From Deltaproteobacteria bacterium (lineage in GTDB: Bacteria; Desulfobacterota; Binatia; UBA9968; JAJDTQ01): 64,000 nucleotides of DNA. Below, in pieces: positions 8,415 to 16,907 of this stretch (its first letter is position 1; each line of letters begins with the position of its first letter). Below the pieces are notes generated by a model. It did no database searches. It was not told where the DNA came from and was given only the letters and a program-made list of their open reading frames with translations. The stretch is taken from contig JAPOPM010000188.1 in NCBI GenBank assembly GCA_026712905.1, positions 1-64,000 of the forward strand. The letters are read 5' to 3'. The position numbers were made by a program, and so were the translations under genes.

Positions 8415-9236
8415 ATGGCCACAGCCGCAGCCGAGAACCTCGAAGACATGGTCGAAACGAGCTTCAACTACATGGTTCACAGGGGCCCCCGGCCCATCAC
8501 GACGTTCGAGAAACCCAGCCTCGGCTACCCGCACAAGGACCGGGAGTACGAGACCCATACGGCGCTGGTCCGTAACGGGCGCCAGCACCCCGAGCTCTGC
8601 ATCGAGCGCAACGGCTTCGCCCTGAGACCCCAGCCCACGAAGGTGACCGACTTCTTCGACGAGGACCAGGTCCGCGCGGTGTACTATCCCGAGATGGAAG
8701 CGCTGATCAAGGAGCACACCGGTGCCTGCCGGGTGCTGATCTTCGACCACACCCTGCGCTCCGGCTACGAGGAAAAAGGCGCCAAGGGACCGGTGCAGAA
8801 CGTGCACAACGACTACACCGAGTGGTCCGGCCCCGAGCGCGTGCGCGACCTCCTGCCCGACGAGGCGGAGGAGTTGCTCAAGAAACGGTTCGCGGTGGTC
8901 CAGGTGTGGCGCGGCATGCTCAACCCGGTGCTGCGCTCGCCGCTGGCCATGTGCGACGCCCAGAGCATCGCCACCGAGGACCTGATCCCGACGGTACGGC
9001 CGCATCCCAACCGGCTCGGCGAGACCTACCACCTGACCTACAACCCGGCGCACCGCTTCTACTACTTCCCGGACATGCAGCCGGACGAGGCCATCGTCTT
9101 CAAGTGTTACGACTCGAAGACGGACGGCCGGGCGCGCTTCTCCGCGCACTCCGCCTTCGAGCATCCCAACACACCGGCGGACGCGCCGCCGCGGGAGAGC
9201 ATCGAGATCCGCACCCTGGCGTTCTTCGACGAATAG
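8415..9236 (+). CDS. CmcJ/NvfI-type (2-oxoglutarate/Fe-like) oxygenase family protein
   Basis: 273 residues. The protein follows the CmcJ/NvfI family (cephamycin 7-methoxylation protein CmcJ and fungal relatives): RNGFALRPQPTKVTDFFDED near 65-84, a metal-site-like HND at H131/D133 in QNVHNDYTEWSGP, VVQVWRGMLNPVLRSPLAMC and ATEDLIP near 161-192, and a distal histidine in RFSAHSAFEHP (H245, H250). The HxD...H spacing suggests an Fe(II) site. ATGs exist at 8409 and 8415; the latter is 6 bases after GGAG (8405-8408), which favours it. Located 76 bp after the isochorismatase gene, same strand. The substrate is unknown. Confidence 0.78.
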   Translation: MATAAAENLEDMVETSFNYMVHRGPRPITTFEKPSLGYPHKDREYETHTALVRNGRQHPELCIERNGFALRPQPTKVTDFFDEDQVRAVYYPEMEALIKEHTGACRVLIFDHTLRSGYEEKGAKGPVQNVHNDYTEWSGPERVRDLLPDEAEELLKKRFAVVQVWRGMLNPVLRSPLAMCDAQSIATEDLIPTVRPHPNRLGETYHLTYNPAHRFYYFPDMQPDEAIVFKCYDSKTDGRARFSAHSAFEHPNTPADAPPRESIEIRTLAFFDE

Positions 9237-9285
9237 CGACACGGAAACGTCGCCCCGAAGGGAACCGCGGCCGAGGAGCATCCCT

Positions 9286-10359
9286 ATGCCTCCGTTTCCC
9301 GAATCTCGCCTGACACGCCGCCGCTTCCTCGGGGGAGCGGTGGCGGCGGCAGCCCTCTCGATCCTGCCACGGGACAGCTTCGCCGGGGAGGAGCCCAAGC
9401 TCAATTTCTACAATTGGGACGACTATATCGGCGAGACCACCCTGGCGGACTTCAAGGGCCGAACCGGCATCACGGTCCGCCTGGACCTCTTTGTGGACAA
9501 TGGCGAGCTGTTTGCGAGGCTGAAGGCGGGCAATCCCGGTTACGACGTGATCGTGCCCACCAACGATTTCCTCGAGCGCATGATCGCACACGACATGCTG
9601 ATGCCCCTGGACCATGCGGCCATCCCGAACATGGCCAATATCGAGCCCGCCTTCCGGGATGCCGCCTTCGACCCCGGCCGCCGCCACTCCGTTCCCTACC
9701 TGTGGGGAACGATGGGCATCGGTTACCGCAAGTCCCGTTGCGACGGGATACCCGACAGTTGGCGCTGGCTCTACCAGTCCGACCGCTACAGCGGCCGCGG
9801 CGCGCTTCTGAGCGACGCGGGCTCGGTGCTGGGCGCTGCCTTCAAGTACCTGGGGCATCCGCTCAATACGGCGGACCCGAGGATCATCAAGATGGCGGAG
9901 GACTTGATTATCGCGCAGAAGCCGCACCTCAAGCGGTTCGCGCCGGACACCGGGCAGGACCTGCTGCTCTCGGGCGAGGTGGACATCGTCATGGAGTGGA
10001 ACGGGGACATCCTCCAGGCGATGGAGGAGGACGACGACATCGCCTACGTCGTGCCCCGCGAGGGGTCGGCGGTGTGGGAGGATGTACTGGCCATCCCGCG
10101 CGGCGCGCCGCATCCCGGGAACGCGCACGCCTTCATGAACTTCATCCTGGAAGCCCACGTTGGCGCCGCGATCGCGGACGCCGTGCGCTATGCGACGCCC
10201 AATGCCGCGGCCAAGGCGTTGCTACCGCCAAGCTACCGGGAGGATCCCGTGATCTTCCCGAGCGAGGCGACGCTCAAGACCTGCGAGCCAGGCCGCTATG
10301 CGGGACCGGAGACGGCGCGGCTCTACGACGCGGCCTGGACCCGGATCCAGGCGGCCTGA
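9286..10359 (+). CDS. PotD/PotF-like polyamine-type ABC substrate-binding protein with Tat signal
   Basis: Periplasmic solute-binding protein, 357 residues. The N-terminus has a twin-arginine motif (LTRRRFLGG) followed by a hydrophobic stretch and an FAG cleavage region. The mature part starts LNFYNWDDYIGETTLADF, the hallmark of spermidine/putrescine-binding proteins, with GYDVIVPTNDFLERMI and SVPYLWGTMGIGY further on. No potABC transporter genes lie nearby, so its membrane partner must be elsewhere. Start chosen at the ATG before the Tat motif. Confidence 0.86.
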   Translation: MPPFPESRLTRRRFLGGAVAAAALSILPRDSFAGEEPKLNFYNWDDYIGETTLADFKGRTGITVRLDLFVDNGELFARLKAGNPGYDVIVPTNDFLERMIAHDMLMPLDHAAIPNMANIEPAFRDAAFDPGRRHSVPYLWGTMGIGYRKSRCDGIPDSWRWLYQSDRYSGRGALLSDAGSVLGAAFKYLGHPLNTADPRIIKMAEDLIIAQKPHLKRFAPDTGQDLLLSGEVDIVMEWNGDILQAMEEDDDIAYVVPREGSAVWEDVLAIPRGAPHPGNAHAFMNFILEAHVGAAIADAVRYATPNAAAKALLPPSYREDPVIFPSEATLKTCEPGRYAGPETARLYDAAWTRIQAA

Positions 10360-10383
10360 GAGCGGGCATTTACGTAACGGAAA

Positions 10384-10417
10384 GTCATTGCCGCGGAACA
10401 GGCTGCGTCAATACTCG
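10384..10417 (+). repeat. Dispersed 34-bp module (copy 1)
   Basis: Contains GCCGCGGAACAGGCTGCGTC followed by AATACTC. A copy on the other strand at 29136-29169 matches about 29 of 34 bases, and both copies stand next to the same REP hairpin. Found by eye, so other copies cannot be excluded. Confidence 0.5.
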
Positions 10418-10440
10418 TGAAGCTGGGACCCTACGGATCG

Positions 10441-10488
10441 TCATTCCCGCGGAAGCGGGAAGGTGGATTCCCGCTTCCGCGGGAATGA
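10441..10488. repeat. REP-like inverted repeat (TCATTCCCGC family), copy 1
   Basis: TCATTCCCGCGGAAGCGGGA (10441-10460) is mirrored at 10468-10488. Each arm is itself a small palindrome. Related copies lie at 18761-18860 and 29074-29101. It sits between convergent genes, where such elements often stabilise transcripts or end transcription. Confidence 0.75.
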
Positions 10489-10526
10489 CGGTAAGGGGCG
10501 TCGGTGCATAGCCGGACACCCCCGCA

Positions 10527-10916
10527 TCAGGCCTCGTCGTCGAAGCCGCGCTTGAAACGGCGGCGCCAGTAGGCGTCCAGCGCTTCGTACAGGCCCGGGT
10601 CGGCCTTCTTGTTCTTGACGAACCAGTCGCCCAGGATGTCGATGCTGTGGTCCACGTCCACCGCCGGGTTGGACGCGAACAGCACCATCTGGGACAGCGC
10701 CTTGCGGCTGGCGTTCTTCTCCAGCGCGTTTCCCAGCCCGACGAGGAACACCTCCCGCCGATGGTCTTGCAAGCGGTTGTAGAGGCTCCACAGCACGGAG
10801 GCGGCGCCGTAGCGCTCCACGTCATCGGCCGTGTCGGGGTCGAGCCCCAGGGTGATGCGGACGATGAGGCGCTCGTAGCCTCTTATGTCGTAGTAGTCAT
10901 ACGGCATTACCGTCAA
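10527..10916 (-). CDS. Small conserved-looking hypothetical protein
   Basis: Up to 129 residues; an ATG at 10907 (MPYDYYDIRGYERLIVRITL) is the more likely start. Soluble, mainly helical in appearance, acidic in the first half and basic near the C-terminus (DAYWRRRFKRGFDDEA). Not recognised. It begins 34 bp after the stop of the TPP enzyme on the same strand, so it is probably the last gene of that operon. A subunit or accessory role is possible but not shown. Confidence 0.6.
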   Translation of the reverse strand: MTVMPYDYYDIRGYERLIVRITLGLDPDTADDVERYGAASVLWSLYNRLQDHRREVFLVGLGNALEKNASRKALSQMVLFASNPAVDVDHSIDILGDWFVKNKKADPGLYEALDAYWRRRFKRGFDDEA

Positions 10917-10949
10917 AGCAGCCCGGCAATGCCGGAATCCGCGATCCGT

Positions 10950-12734
10950 TCAGCGTCGCTGGGTCACCGTGTCCACCAGCGCCGGCTTCCCCTGCTTGAC
11001 CTGCGCGATGGCGCGGTCCAGGGCCGGCCGGAGATCGGCGGCGTCCTCGATGGGCCCCTCACCGTACCAGCCCATGGAACGGGCCATGGTGGCGAAGTCG
11101 GGGTCCGGTCCGCACAGGTCCATGCCGATGTGGGCTCGGTCCGGGTCGGTGCCGCGGTTGCGCGCCATGACGATCTGGTGGTTCCAGTCGTTGTAGTAGG
11201 CGCGGTTGTTGTACATGACGATGAGCATCGGGATCTGGTACTTGGCGGCGATCCACAGGCTGCCGGCGTCGAACATCAGGTCGCCGTCGGGCTGGAGGTC
11301 CACCACCAGCCTTCCCTTGCCCCGGTGAGCCAGGGCCACCCCCAGGGAGATACCGATCTGCGTGCCGGTGCCCAGCTCGCGGCCGCCGTGGCGGTAGGGT
11401 TGGTCGAAGTTCCACAGCCGCCGCGCCCAGTCGTGGAGCGTGCCGGAGGTCAGCACCCAGTCCTCGTCCTTGATGGCGTCCCACACCTCCAGCGCCAGCC
11501 GCGGTACGGTCATGGGCACCGCGTCCCAGCGGTCCTCCTTCGCCTGCTTGAGCCATTCAGCTCGGATCTCGGCGTGGCGCTTGCCGACCTCTTCGGTCCT
11601 CTTGGCGATCTGCCCGGCCCGGCCCGGGGTGGCGGCGATGCGCTCCTTCAGGAGCTTCGTAAGGGCCGGCGCCGCGGTCACCGGGTCCGCGGTCATGCGC
11701 TGGTGCGCGTAGAACGGCCGCGCGTAGGTCATGGCCCACTTGCTGATCTCCGTGTCGGTATAGCCGATGTCGATCCAGGTGGCGTCTTCCGGCACCATGC
11801 TCACCACCGTGCGGGTGGCGATGTCGCGCACGTGGGTGGGCTTCTCGAAGTCCGCGATGTCCAGCGTCAGGACCACGTCCGCGTCCTTGTAGCAGCCCTC
11901 GCTGTCCATGCTCAGGTTGAGCGGATGCTCGCTGGGGAAGTTGAGGCGCGAGTCGCAGTCCCACACCGCCGCGCCCAGGGTCTCCGCCAGCTCCACCACG
12001 TGGTCCCAGCCGTGGGGCGGGCGGGCGGCGAAGTCCGCCACGATGACCGGGCGTTTGGCCGCGGCCAGCGTGTCCGCCGCCTTCTCCAACGCGGTGGGGT
12101 CCGCCATGGCCTGCGCCGGCACCTGCACGTTGTCCTCCGGCGGCATGGTCACGTCGTGGTCGAGCGCCGCTTCCTGGAGACCGGCGTCATAGCACATGTA
12201 GATGGGCCCCTGCTTGCCGCTCATCATCACCGCATAGGCGCGCGCGAACGCGCCGGGGACGGCGTCGATGGTGGTGGGCTGGGAGTCCCACTTGACGTAG
12301 TGGCGGATGGCCTCGCCCTGAACGCTGGCCGAATGGATCCAGTCGATAAACGGCCGCCGCTTGGGCTCTTCCATGGGGCCGGTGGCGCCCATGATGAAGA
12401 TCGGCGCCCGGTCCAGGTAGGCGTAGTAGATCCCCATGGGCGCGTGCAGCAGCCCCACGAGGTTATGGACGATGGCGATCATCGGCTTGCCGCTGGCGCG
12501 GGCGTAGCCGTGGGCGATCTGCACCGCGATTTTCTCGTGGTTGCACAGCATCATCGGCGGGTCGTTCTCGCCGTAGTTCACCAGCGAGTCGTGTAGCCCC
12601 CGGTAGCTGGCCCCGGGATTGAGCGCGATGTACTCGAACCCGTAGCGCTTGACCATGTCCACGATGACGTCCGACTGCCACTTGCGGTCCGACTTCTTGA
12701 TCTCGGGCGCCTCGATCTTTTCCGCCTTGCTCAT
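10950..12734 (-). CDS. Thiamine-pyrophosphate-dependent enzyme (acetolactate synthase/decarboxylase superfamily), paralog 2
   Basis: 594 residues with the three-domain plan of TPP enzymes. N-terminal PYR domain with ALNPGASYRGLHDSLVNYGE and the TPP-activating glutamate in LCNHEKIAVQIAHGYARASG (near residue 66); a central domain; C-terminal PP domain with the TPP/Mg motif QPDGDLMFD, followed by VMYNNRAYYNDWNHQ. The GDG of classical enzymes appears as PDGD. Starts 19 bp after the stop of a close paralog (12754-14520) on the same strand. The reaction is unknown; relatives decarboxylate or ligate 2-oxo acids. Confidence 0.88.
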   Translation of the reverse strand: MSKAEKIEAPEIKKSDRKWQSDVIVDMVKRYGFEYIALNPGASYRGLHDSLVNYGENDPPMMLCNHEKIAVQIAHGYARASGKPMIAIVHNLVGLLHAPMGIYYAYLDRAPIFIMGATGPMEEPKRRPFIDWIHSASVQGEAIRHYVKWDSQPTTIDAVPGAFARAYAVMMSGKQGPIYMCYDAGLQEAALDHDVTMPPEDNVQVPAQAMADPTALEKAADTLAAAKRPVIVADFAARPPHGWDHVVELAETLGAAVWDCDSRLNFPSEHPLNLSMDSEGCYKDADVVLTLDIADFEKPTHVRDIATRTVVSMVPEDATWIDIGYTDTEISKWAMTYARPFYAHQRMTADPVTAAPALTKLLKERIAATPGRAGQIAKRTEEVGKRHAEIRAEWLKQAKEDRWDAVPMTVPRLALEVWDAIKDEDWVLTSGTLHDWARRLWNFDQPYRHGGRELGTGTQIGISLGVALAHRGKGRLVVDLQPDGDLMFDAGSLWIAAKYQIPMLIVMYNNRAYYNDWNHQIVMARNRGTDPDRAHIGMDLCGPDPDFATMARSMGWYGEGPIEDAADLRPALDRAIAQVKQGKPALVDTVTQRR

Positions 12735-12753
12735 TTCCGATTCCTCTCTTGGC

Positions 12754-14520
12754 TCAGGTGTTGATGTCCCGGCGCCAGACGATGGGGTCTACCAGCGCGG
12801 GCTTGCCGGCCTTGACCTGCTCGATGGCCCGGCGCACCGCCGGCACCACCTCGGCGGGGTCCTCGATGGGGCCTTCGGCGTACCAGCCCATGCCCCTTGC
12901 GATGTGGGCGAAGTCGGGCGGAGGCGCCTCCAGGTCCATGCCGATGTAAGCCCGGTCGGGGTCGGTGCCGCGCTGGTGGGCCATGTGGATCTGGTGCGCC
13001 CAGTCGTTGTAGTAGGCACGGTTGTTGTACATGATCACCAGCATGGGGATGTCGTACTTGATGGGCATCCACAGCGCGCCCAGGTCGAACATCAGGTCGC
13101 CGTCGGGCTGGAGGTCCACCACCAGCCTGCCCTGCCCCTTGTGGGCCAGCGCCACGCCGATGGACATGCCGATCTGGGTGCCGGTGCCCAGCTCACGGCC
13201 CGGGTGCCGGTAGGGCTTGTCGAAGTCCCAGATCTTCTGGACCCAGTCCTTCAGAGTCCCCGCGGTCAGCACCCAGTCCTCGTCCTTGATCGCCTGCCAC
13301 ACCTCGTAGGCGAGCCGGGATTCCGTCATGGGCCGCTGGTCCATTTCCTTCTCGACCTGCTGCTGCCACTTGGCCCACTGGGTTTCGTGCTTGTCCGCCA
13401 GCGCTTTCTTGCGCTCCTCGACGCGCCCCTTCAGCGCCGCGTCGGCGTCGATGAGGGCGCCGCAGGCCTGGGTGAGCGCCGGGATGGTGATGGAGGTGTC
13501 CCCCATGACCCGCAGGTCCCAGTTGTTGTGCTTGTTGTAGTCGGTGGCCCACTTGCTGATCTCGATGTCGGCGAAGCCGGCGTCGACCCATTTGCAGTCC
13601 GGCGTCGTCACCACCGTGACCTCGCGGGTCTGGGTGTTGAGCTTGTGAGAGCCGCGGGTCCAGTCCACCACGTCCAGCGCCAACACCAGGTCCACGCCCG
13701 CGAACGCGTCGGGGTTGAAGCTCATGCTGAGAGGATGGCGGTTGGGGAAACCCAGCCGCTTGCACACATCGAAGACCGACGCCCCTACCGTCTCCGCCAG
13801 CGCCACCGTGGGCTCATAGCCCACCGGCATGTGCGCGGCGTACTCGGTGAGCAGCAACGGGTTGTCCGCCTTCACCAGCATCTCCGCGGCCTCGGCCACC
13901 ACCGCCTGCTCCGGCGCGATGCGCGACGGCACCTTGACCGCGGACGCGGACGGGATCGTGATGTCGTCGGTGAGCGGGGTCTCCTGCAGCGCCGAGTCGT
14001 AGCACATGTAGATGGGCCCCTGGGGCTCGCTCATCATGATCGAGTAGGCCCGGGCGAAGGAGTCCGGCACGCCGTGGATGCTGCCGGGCTGATAGTCCCA
14101 CTTGGTGAAGTTCCGCACGGCGTCACCCTGGGCGAAGGCCGTGTGGATCCAGTCGATGAACGGACGCCGGTATTTCTCGTCCATGGGGCCGGTGGCGCCG
14201 ATGACGAACACCGGGCAGCGGTCGATGTAGGCGTAGTAGACGCCCATGGGCGCGTGCAGCAGCCCCACCACGTCGTGCACGATGGCGATCATGGGTTTCC
14301 CCGAGGCCTTGGCGTAGCCGTGGGCGATCTGCACCGCGATCTTTTCGTGGTTGCACAACAGCATCTCGGGATCGTTCTCGCCGTAGTTCACCATGGAGTC
14401 GTGGAGCCCCCGATAGCTCGCCCCCGGGTTGAGGGCGACATAGGGGATGTCGTAGAGCTTCATGAGGTCGACGATGACGTCCGACTGCCAGCGCTGGTCC
14501 GATTTCTTGATTTCCGACAT
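12754..14520 (-). CDS. Thiamine-pyrophosphate-dependent enzyme, paralog 1
   Basis: 588 residues, clearly paralogous over its full length to the gene at 10950-12734: the first 100 residues share VALNPGASYRGLHDSMVNYG, LCNHEKIAVQIAHGYAKASG and HAPMGVYYAYIDR. TPP site QPDGDLMFDLGALW and VIMYNNRAYYNDWAHQ are intact, as is the PYR-domain glutamate. First gene of a three-gene minus-strand unit. Two intact tandem copies suggest two specificities or a heteromeric enzyme. A sigma-70-like promoter lies about 110-135 bp upstream of the start. The biochemical substrate cannot be read from the sequence. Confidence 0.88.
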   Translation of the reverse strand: MSEIKKSDQRWQSDVIVDLMKLYDIPYVALNPGASYRGLHDSMVNYGENDPEMLLCNHEKIAVQIAHGYAKASGKPMIAIVHDVVGLLHAPMGVYYAYIDRCPVFVIGATGPMDEKYRRPFIDWIHTAFAQGDAVRNFTKWDYQPGSIHGVPDSFARAYSIMMSEPQGPIYMCYDSALQETPLTDDITIPSASAVKVPSRIAPEQAVVAEAAEMLVKADNPLLLTEYAAHMPVGYEPTVALAETVGASVFDVCKRLGFPNRHPLSMSFNPDAFAGVDLVLALDVVDWTRGSHKLNTQTREVTVVTTPDCKWVDAGFADIEISKWATDYNKHNNWDLRVMGDTSITIPALTQACGALIDADAALKGRVEERKKALADKHETQWAKWQQQVEKEMDQRPMTESRLAYEVWQAIKDEDWVLTAGTLKDWVQKIWDFDKPYRHPGRELGTGTQIGMSIGVALAHKGQGRLVVDLQPDGDLMFDLGALWMPIKYDIPMLVIMYNNRAYYNDWAHQIHMAHQRGTDPDRAYIGMDLEAPPPDFAHIARGMGWYAEGPIEDPAEVVPAVRRAIEQVKAGKPALVDPIVWRRDINT

Positions 14521-14627
14521 GGATATGCCTTTCCCTGACCCGGTGTTCCGAGTCTGTCAATCTTGATTCGCGACTATCGAGTGACGGTGATTCGAACGTC
14601 AGGATTCAACAATGCAAAGTCCTGCGA

Positions 14628-14662
14628 AGCCTAGGCGATGAAACATGGTAAGTCAATTTGAC
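14628..14662 (-). promoter_or_regulatory. Candidate promoter and overlapping palindrome for the TPP-enzyme operon
   Basis: On the minus strand, TTGACT (14656-14651) and TAGGCT (14633-14628) are separated by 17 bases. The -35 overlaps a perfect 5+1+5 palindrome GTCAATTTGAC (14652-14662), which could be an operator. The -10 match is weak. Confidence 0.4.
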
Positions 14663-14699
14663 CGAGCAACTTTGAGAGCGCTGAACCGAAGCAACCCGA

Positions 14700-15032
14700 C
14701 TAGCCGGCGGCGCGCTCCAGCACTTCTTCGGCCCATTGGTTGAGACTCTTTCCGGACAGTTCAGCGGCAAGCGCGGCCTTGCGGTGAACCTCGGGGCTCA
14801 CACGGAACATCACTTGCCCGGAGAACGCCTTTTGCGGTTTCTTTCCGATCCTGGCGCAGGTCTCGATGTAGTCCTCGACGGCCTCACGAAAAGCCTTTCG
14901 CAGGCCCCTGACCGTATCCGCGTGGAAGCCTACGCCATCGCGAATGCCGGCGACCCTGCCGAAGAAGATTTCGTCGCCGTCGTCATATTCGATTCGGGCC
15001 GAATAGCCCTTGTAGGTCATCGTATTGTTCAT
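14700..15032 (-). CDS. hicB: HicB-family antitoxin
   Basis: 110 residues. The N-terminal half (YSARIEYDDGDEIFFGRVAG) is the partly degraded RNase-H-like HicB fold; the C-terminus (VMFRVSPEVHRKAALAAELS then GKSLNQWAEEVLERA) is a ribbon-helix-helix DNA-binding domain. It neutralises the HicA toxin and should repress the operon. It overlaps the end of hicA by 4 bases, so the two are translationally coupled with the toxin gene first. A second ATG 12 bases in is an alternative start. Confidence 0.9.
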   Translation of the reverse strand: MNNTMTYKGYSARIEYDDGDEIFFGRVAGIRDGVGFHADTVRGLRKAFREAVEDYIETCARIGKKPQKAFSGQVMFRVSPEVHRKAALAAELSGKSLNQWAEEVLERAAG

Positions 15033-15283
15033 GGAGTTACTCCAATCCGTTCCAGAAACGCGCGGGCCGCTAGGACCTGGTAGCGTTTCGCTTCCTTCGC
15101 AGGATGCGGGCGGTGAAACGTCTCGACCTCACCATCCTTCTCGAATCGAACCCGTGACCCTCGTCCTTCAATCAACCGTGCACCAGCAGCGAGAAGCACG
15201 GCCTCAATCGCTGCCCATTCGATGGTCTCCGATACCGGCTCGGTGAAGACCGCGGCAAGGGTCTTGCGGTGCCTGCTATTCAT
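15029..15283 (-). CDS. hicA: HicA-family mRNA interferase toxin
   Basis: 84 residues, double-stranded-RNA-binding-like HicA fold. Seen: IEAVLLAAGARLIEGRGSRV, then RFEKDGEVETFHRPHPAKEA, the catalytic histidine lying in the FHRPHP segment as in this subgroup, and YQVLAARAFLERIGV at the end. The open frame extends far upstream, but the ATG at 15283 (MNSRHRKTLA) gives the normal family length and places the promoter palindrome at 15296-15324 just before it. Confidence 0.88.
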   Translation of the reverse strand: MNSRHRKTLAAVFTEPVSETIEWAAIEAVLLAAGARLIEGRGSRVRFEKDGEVETFHRPHPAKEAKRYQVLAARAFLERIGVTP

Positions 15284-15295
15284 GGGCCGACGTAA

Positions 15296-15324
15296 CATCT
15301 GCTTGCATTGTTTGCAAGCAGATG
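15296..15324. promoter_or_regulatory. Perfect 12-bp inverted repeat before hicA, probable HicB operator
   Basis: CATCTGCTTGCA (15296-15307) and TGCAAGCAGATG (15313-15324) are exact complements around TTGTT. It lies 12 bp upstream of the hicA ATG, where autorepressed toxin-antitoxin operons carry their operator, and HicB has a ribbon-helix-helix domain that binds such sites. Confidence 0.65.
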
Positions 15325-15440
15325 GAACTGGCTTGCCGTCCGCGAGGACCCGCGAGCGGCAGCCGCACGGGGACCTGAGCTTGTGAAGCGTACCAAGGGT
15401 TGATACGGTCGGCGTCACTTCAGCGGAAAGGAGTTTCAAT

Positions 15441-15863
15441 ATGAACAGACCGGGAATCTGGCAACTTTTCGCCGCGGTATTGCTGGGCTTTCTGGCATTC
15501 GCCGGCAATGCGGCGGCACAAGAGCAGCGGGCGTTTTTCATCGAGCCGAAGGACGGGGCGGAAGTCCGGAGCCCGGTGAAGGTCGTGATGGGCGTGGAGG
15601 GCATGACCATCAAGGCTTCCGGCGGGGTGGTGGCGGGCACCGGGCATCACCACATCCTCATCAACCAGGGCCCCATGCGCGGGGGAAAGATCATTCCCAC
15701 GGACAAGACCCACGTGCATTTCGGCAAGGGGCAGACGGAAGCCAGCCTTGAGCTCGCTCCCGGGGACTACACGCTGACCATGCAGTTCGCCGACGGCCTC
15801 CATCGCTCCTTCGGCAAGAAGATGGCGCACACGATCAAGATCAAGGTGCTGCCCGCCAAGTGA
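15441..15863 (+). CDS. Secreted DUF4399-domain protein
   Basis: 140 residues. Signal peptide MNRPGIWQLFAAVLLGFLAF then AGNAAAQ with cleavage probably after the last alanines. The mature part matches the DUF4399 pattern: AFFIEPKDGAEVRSPVKVVM, the GTGHHHILINQ histidine cluster, and GKGQTEASLELAPGDYTLTM with a final HTIKIKVL. The histidines suggest a metal-binding role, but the function is unknown. AAAGGAG lies 7 bases before the ATG. Stands alone, divergent from hicAB. Confidence 0.85.
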   Translation: MNRPGIWQLFAAVLLGFLAFAGNAAAQEQRAFFIEPKDGAEVRSPVKVVMGVEGMTIKASGGVVAGTGHHHILINQGPMRGGKIIPTDKTHVHFGKGQTEASLELAPGDYTLTMQFADGLHRSFGKKMAHTIKIKVLPAK

Positions 15864-15873
15864 CCGCAGAGGT

Positions 15874-15901
15874 GCAGGGGCGACCGGCCGGTCGCCCCTG
15901 C
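15874..15901. repeat. REP-like palindrome, GGGGCGACC family, copy 2
   Basis: GCAGGGGCGACCGG (15874-15887) directly abuts its exact complement (15888-15901). Same family as 8358-8380. It follows the DUF4399 gene by 10 bp and could act as a transcript-stabilising or terminating hairpin, though no T-run follows. Confidence 0.65.
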
Positions 15902-15973
15902 CGGAGATCGTCTCAACAACCCTCCGCCTGCCGGGTTTGACCCCGAGGCGGGCGTCTGACCACACTGCCCCTG

Positions 15974-16852
15974 GTGGAAACCGGGATCATCTACGCCATC
16001 GCCGGGGGCCTCGTGTGGGGTTTCGTGCCGCCGCTGGTGAAGCGCGGACTGGTCCACTCCGACGTCGACGCCGCCGTCACCGTCCAGCAACTCGCCATGG
16101 TGGCGTTCCTGTTGGTGGTCTGGGTGGTCGGCTGGGGCGCCGGCGGACTGCCGATTCCGCTTCCCGCCCTTGTCACCTTCGTCATTCTGGGGGCCATAGG
16201 CGCCTTCTTCGGCCGCGTCTTCCTGCTGAGAGCCATCGACCAGATCGGCGCCTCCCGAGCCCAGTCCATCAAGAACGCCTCGCCGCTGCTCACCGCCGTG
16301 ATCGGCGTCACGTTCCTCGGCGAAAGCGCCACGCTGGGGACGTTCGGCGGCGTCATCGTGATCGTTGCCGGCATCCTCCTCATCACCCACACCAAGGGAT
16401 CCGAGACCGAACCCGGGGCGCCCCTGGTAGGGTTCGGCAACGCCGCCCTGTCCTTCCTCTTCTACAGCCTGGGCCCGATCCTGAAGCGGCTCGGGGTGCT
16501 GCAGGGCGGCGACCCCATCGTCGGCGCGGTGATCACCCAGGTCACCGGCCTGATGTTCATCGGCCTGCTGGGCAAGACGGTTCGCATCCGCATCGTCTGG
16601 CGCGGCGTGCCGCTGGCTCCAGCCGTCTACTTCGCCGCCTCCGGCGTCGTCCACGCCATCGGCACCATCCTCACCTTCCTGGCCGTGGTCCACGCCCCGG
16701 CGGTGATCGTGGGCCCCATCTGGAACATCCAGCCCCTGGTCACCTTCGCGCTGGCGCACTTCACCCTGAAGGGAATCGAGGTGGTGAGGGTGCAGGACGG
16801 CGTGGGCGCGGCGCTGATCGTGGGCGGGGTGTTTGTGCTGGCGTGGGTGTGA
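15974..16852 (+). CDS. EamA/DMT-superfamily transporter
   Basis: 292 residues, ten predicted membrane segments in two EamA repeats. Repeat 1: IIYAIAGGLVWGFVPPLVKR through RVFLLRAIDQIGASRAQSIK; repeat 2 starts near residue 150 and ends VGAALIVGGVFVLAWV. No ATG fits; the GTG at 15974 is used, with a CTG just before it as alternative. The related transporter at 58846 likewise lacks an ATG. Substrate unknown; the family exports amino acids and metabolites. Confidence 0.82.
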   Translation: METGIIYAIAGGLVWGFVPPLVKRGLVHSDVDAAVTVQQLAMVAFLLVVWVVGWGAGGLPIPLPALVTFVILGAIGAFFGRVFLLRAIDQIGASRAQSIKNASPLLTAVIGVTFLGESATLGTFGGVIVIVAGILLITHTKGSETEPGAPLVGFGNAALSFLFYSLGPILKRLGVLQGGDPIVGAVITQVTGLMFIGLLGKTVRIRIVWRGVPLAPAVYFAASGVVHAIGTILTFLAVVHAPAVIVGPIWNIQPLVTFALAHFTLKGIEVVRVQDGVGAALIVGGVFVLAWV

Positions 16853-16907
16853 CCGCTGGTTCGAGTCACACTAGAGACATAGGTTGCCCACAACTTCTCA
16901 AGCGACG

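Noticed and set aside
10441-10488. REP hairpins as rho-independent terminators
   Set aside because: No T-run follows, and the same sequence occurs at other places in both strands' intergenic regions, so it is better described as a dispersed repeat.
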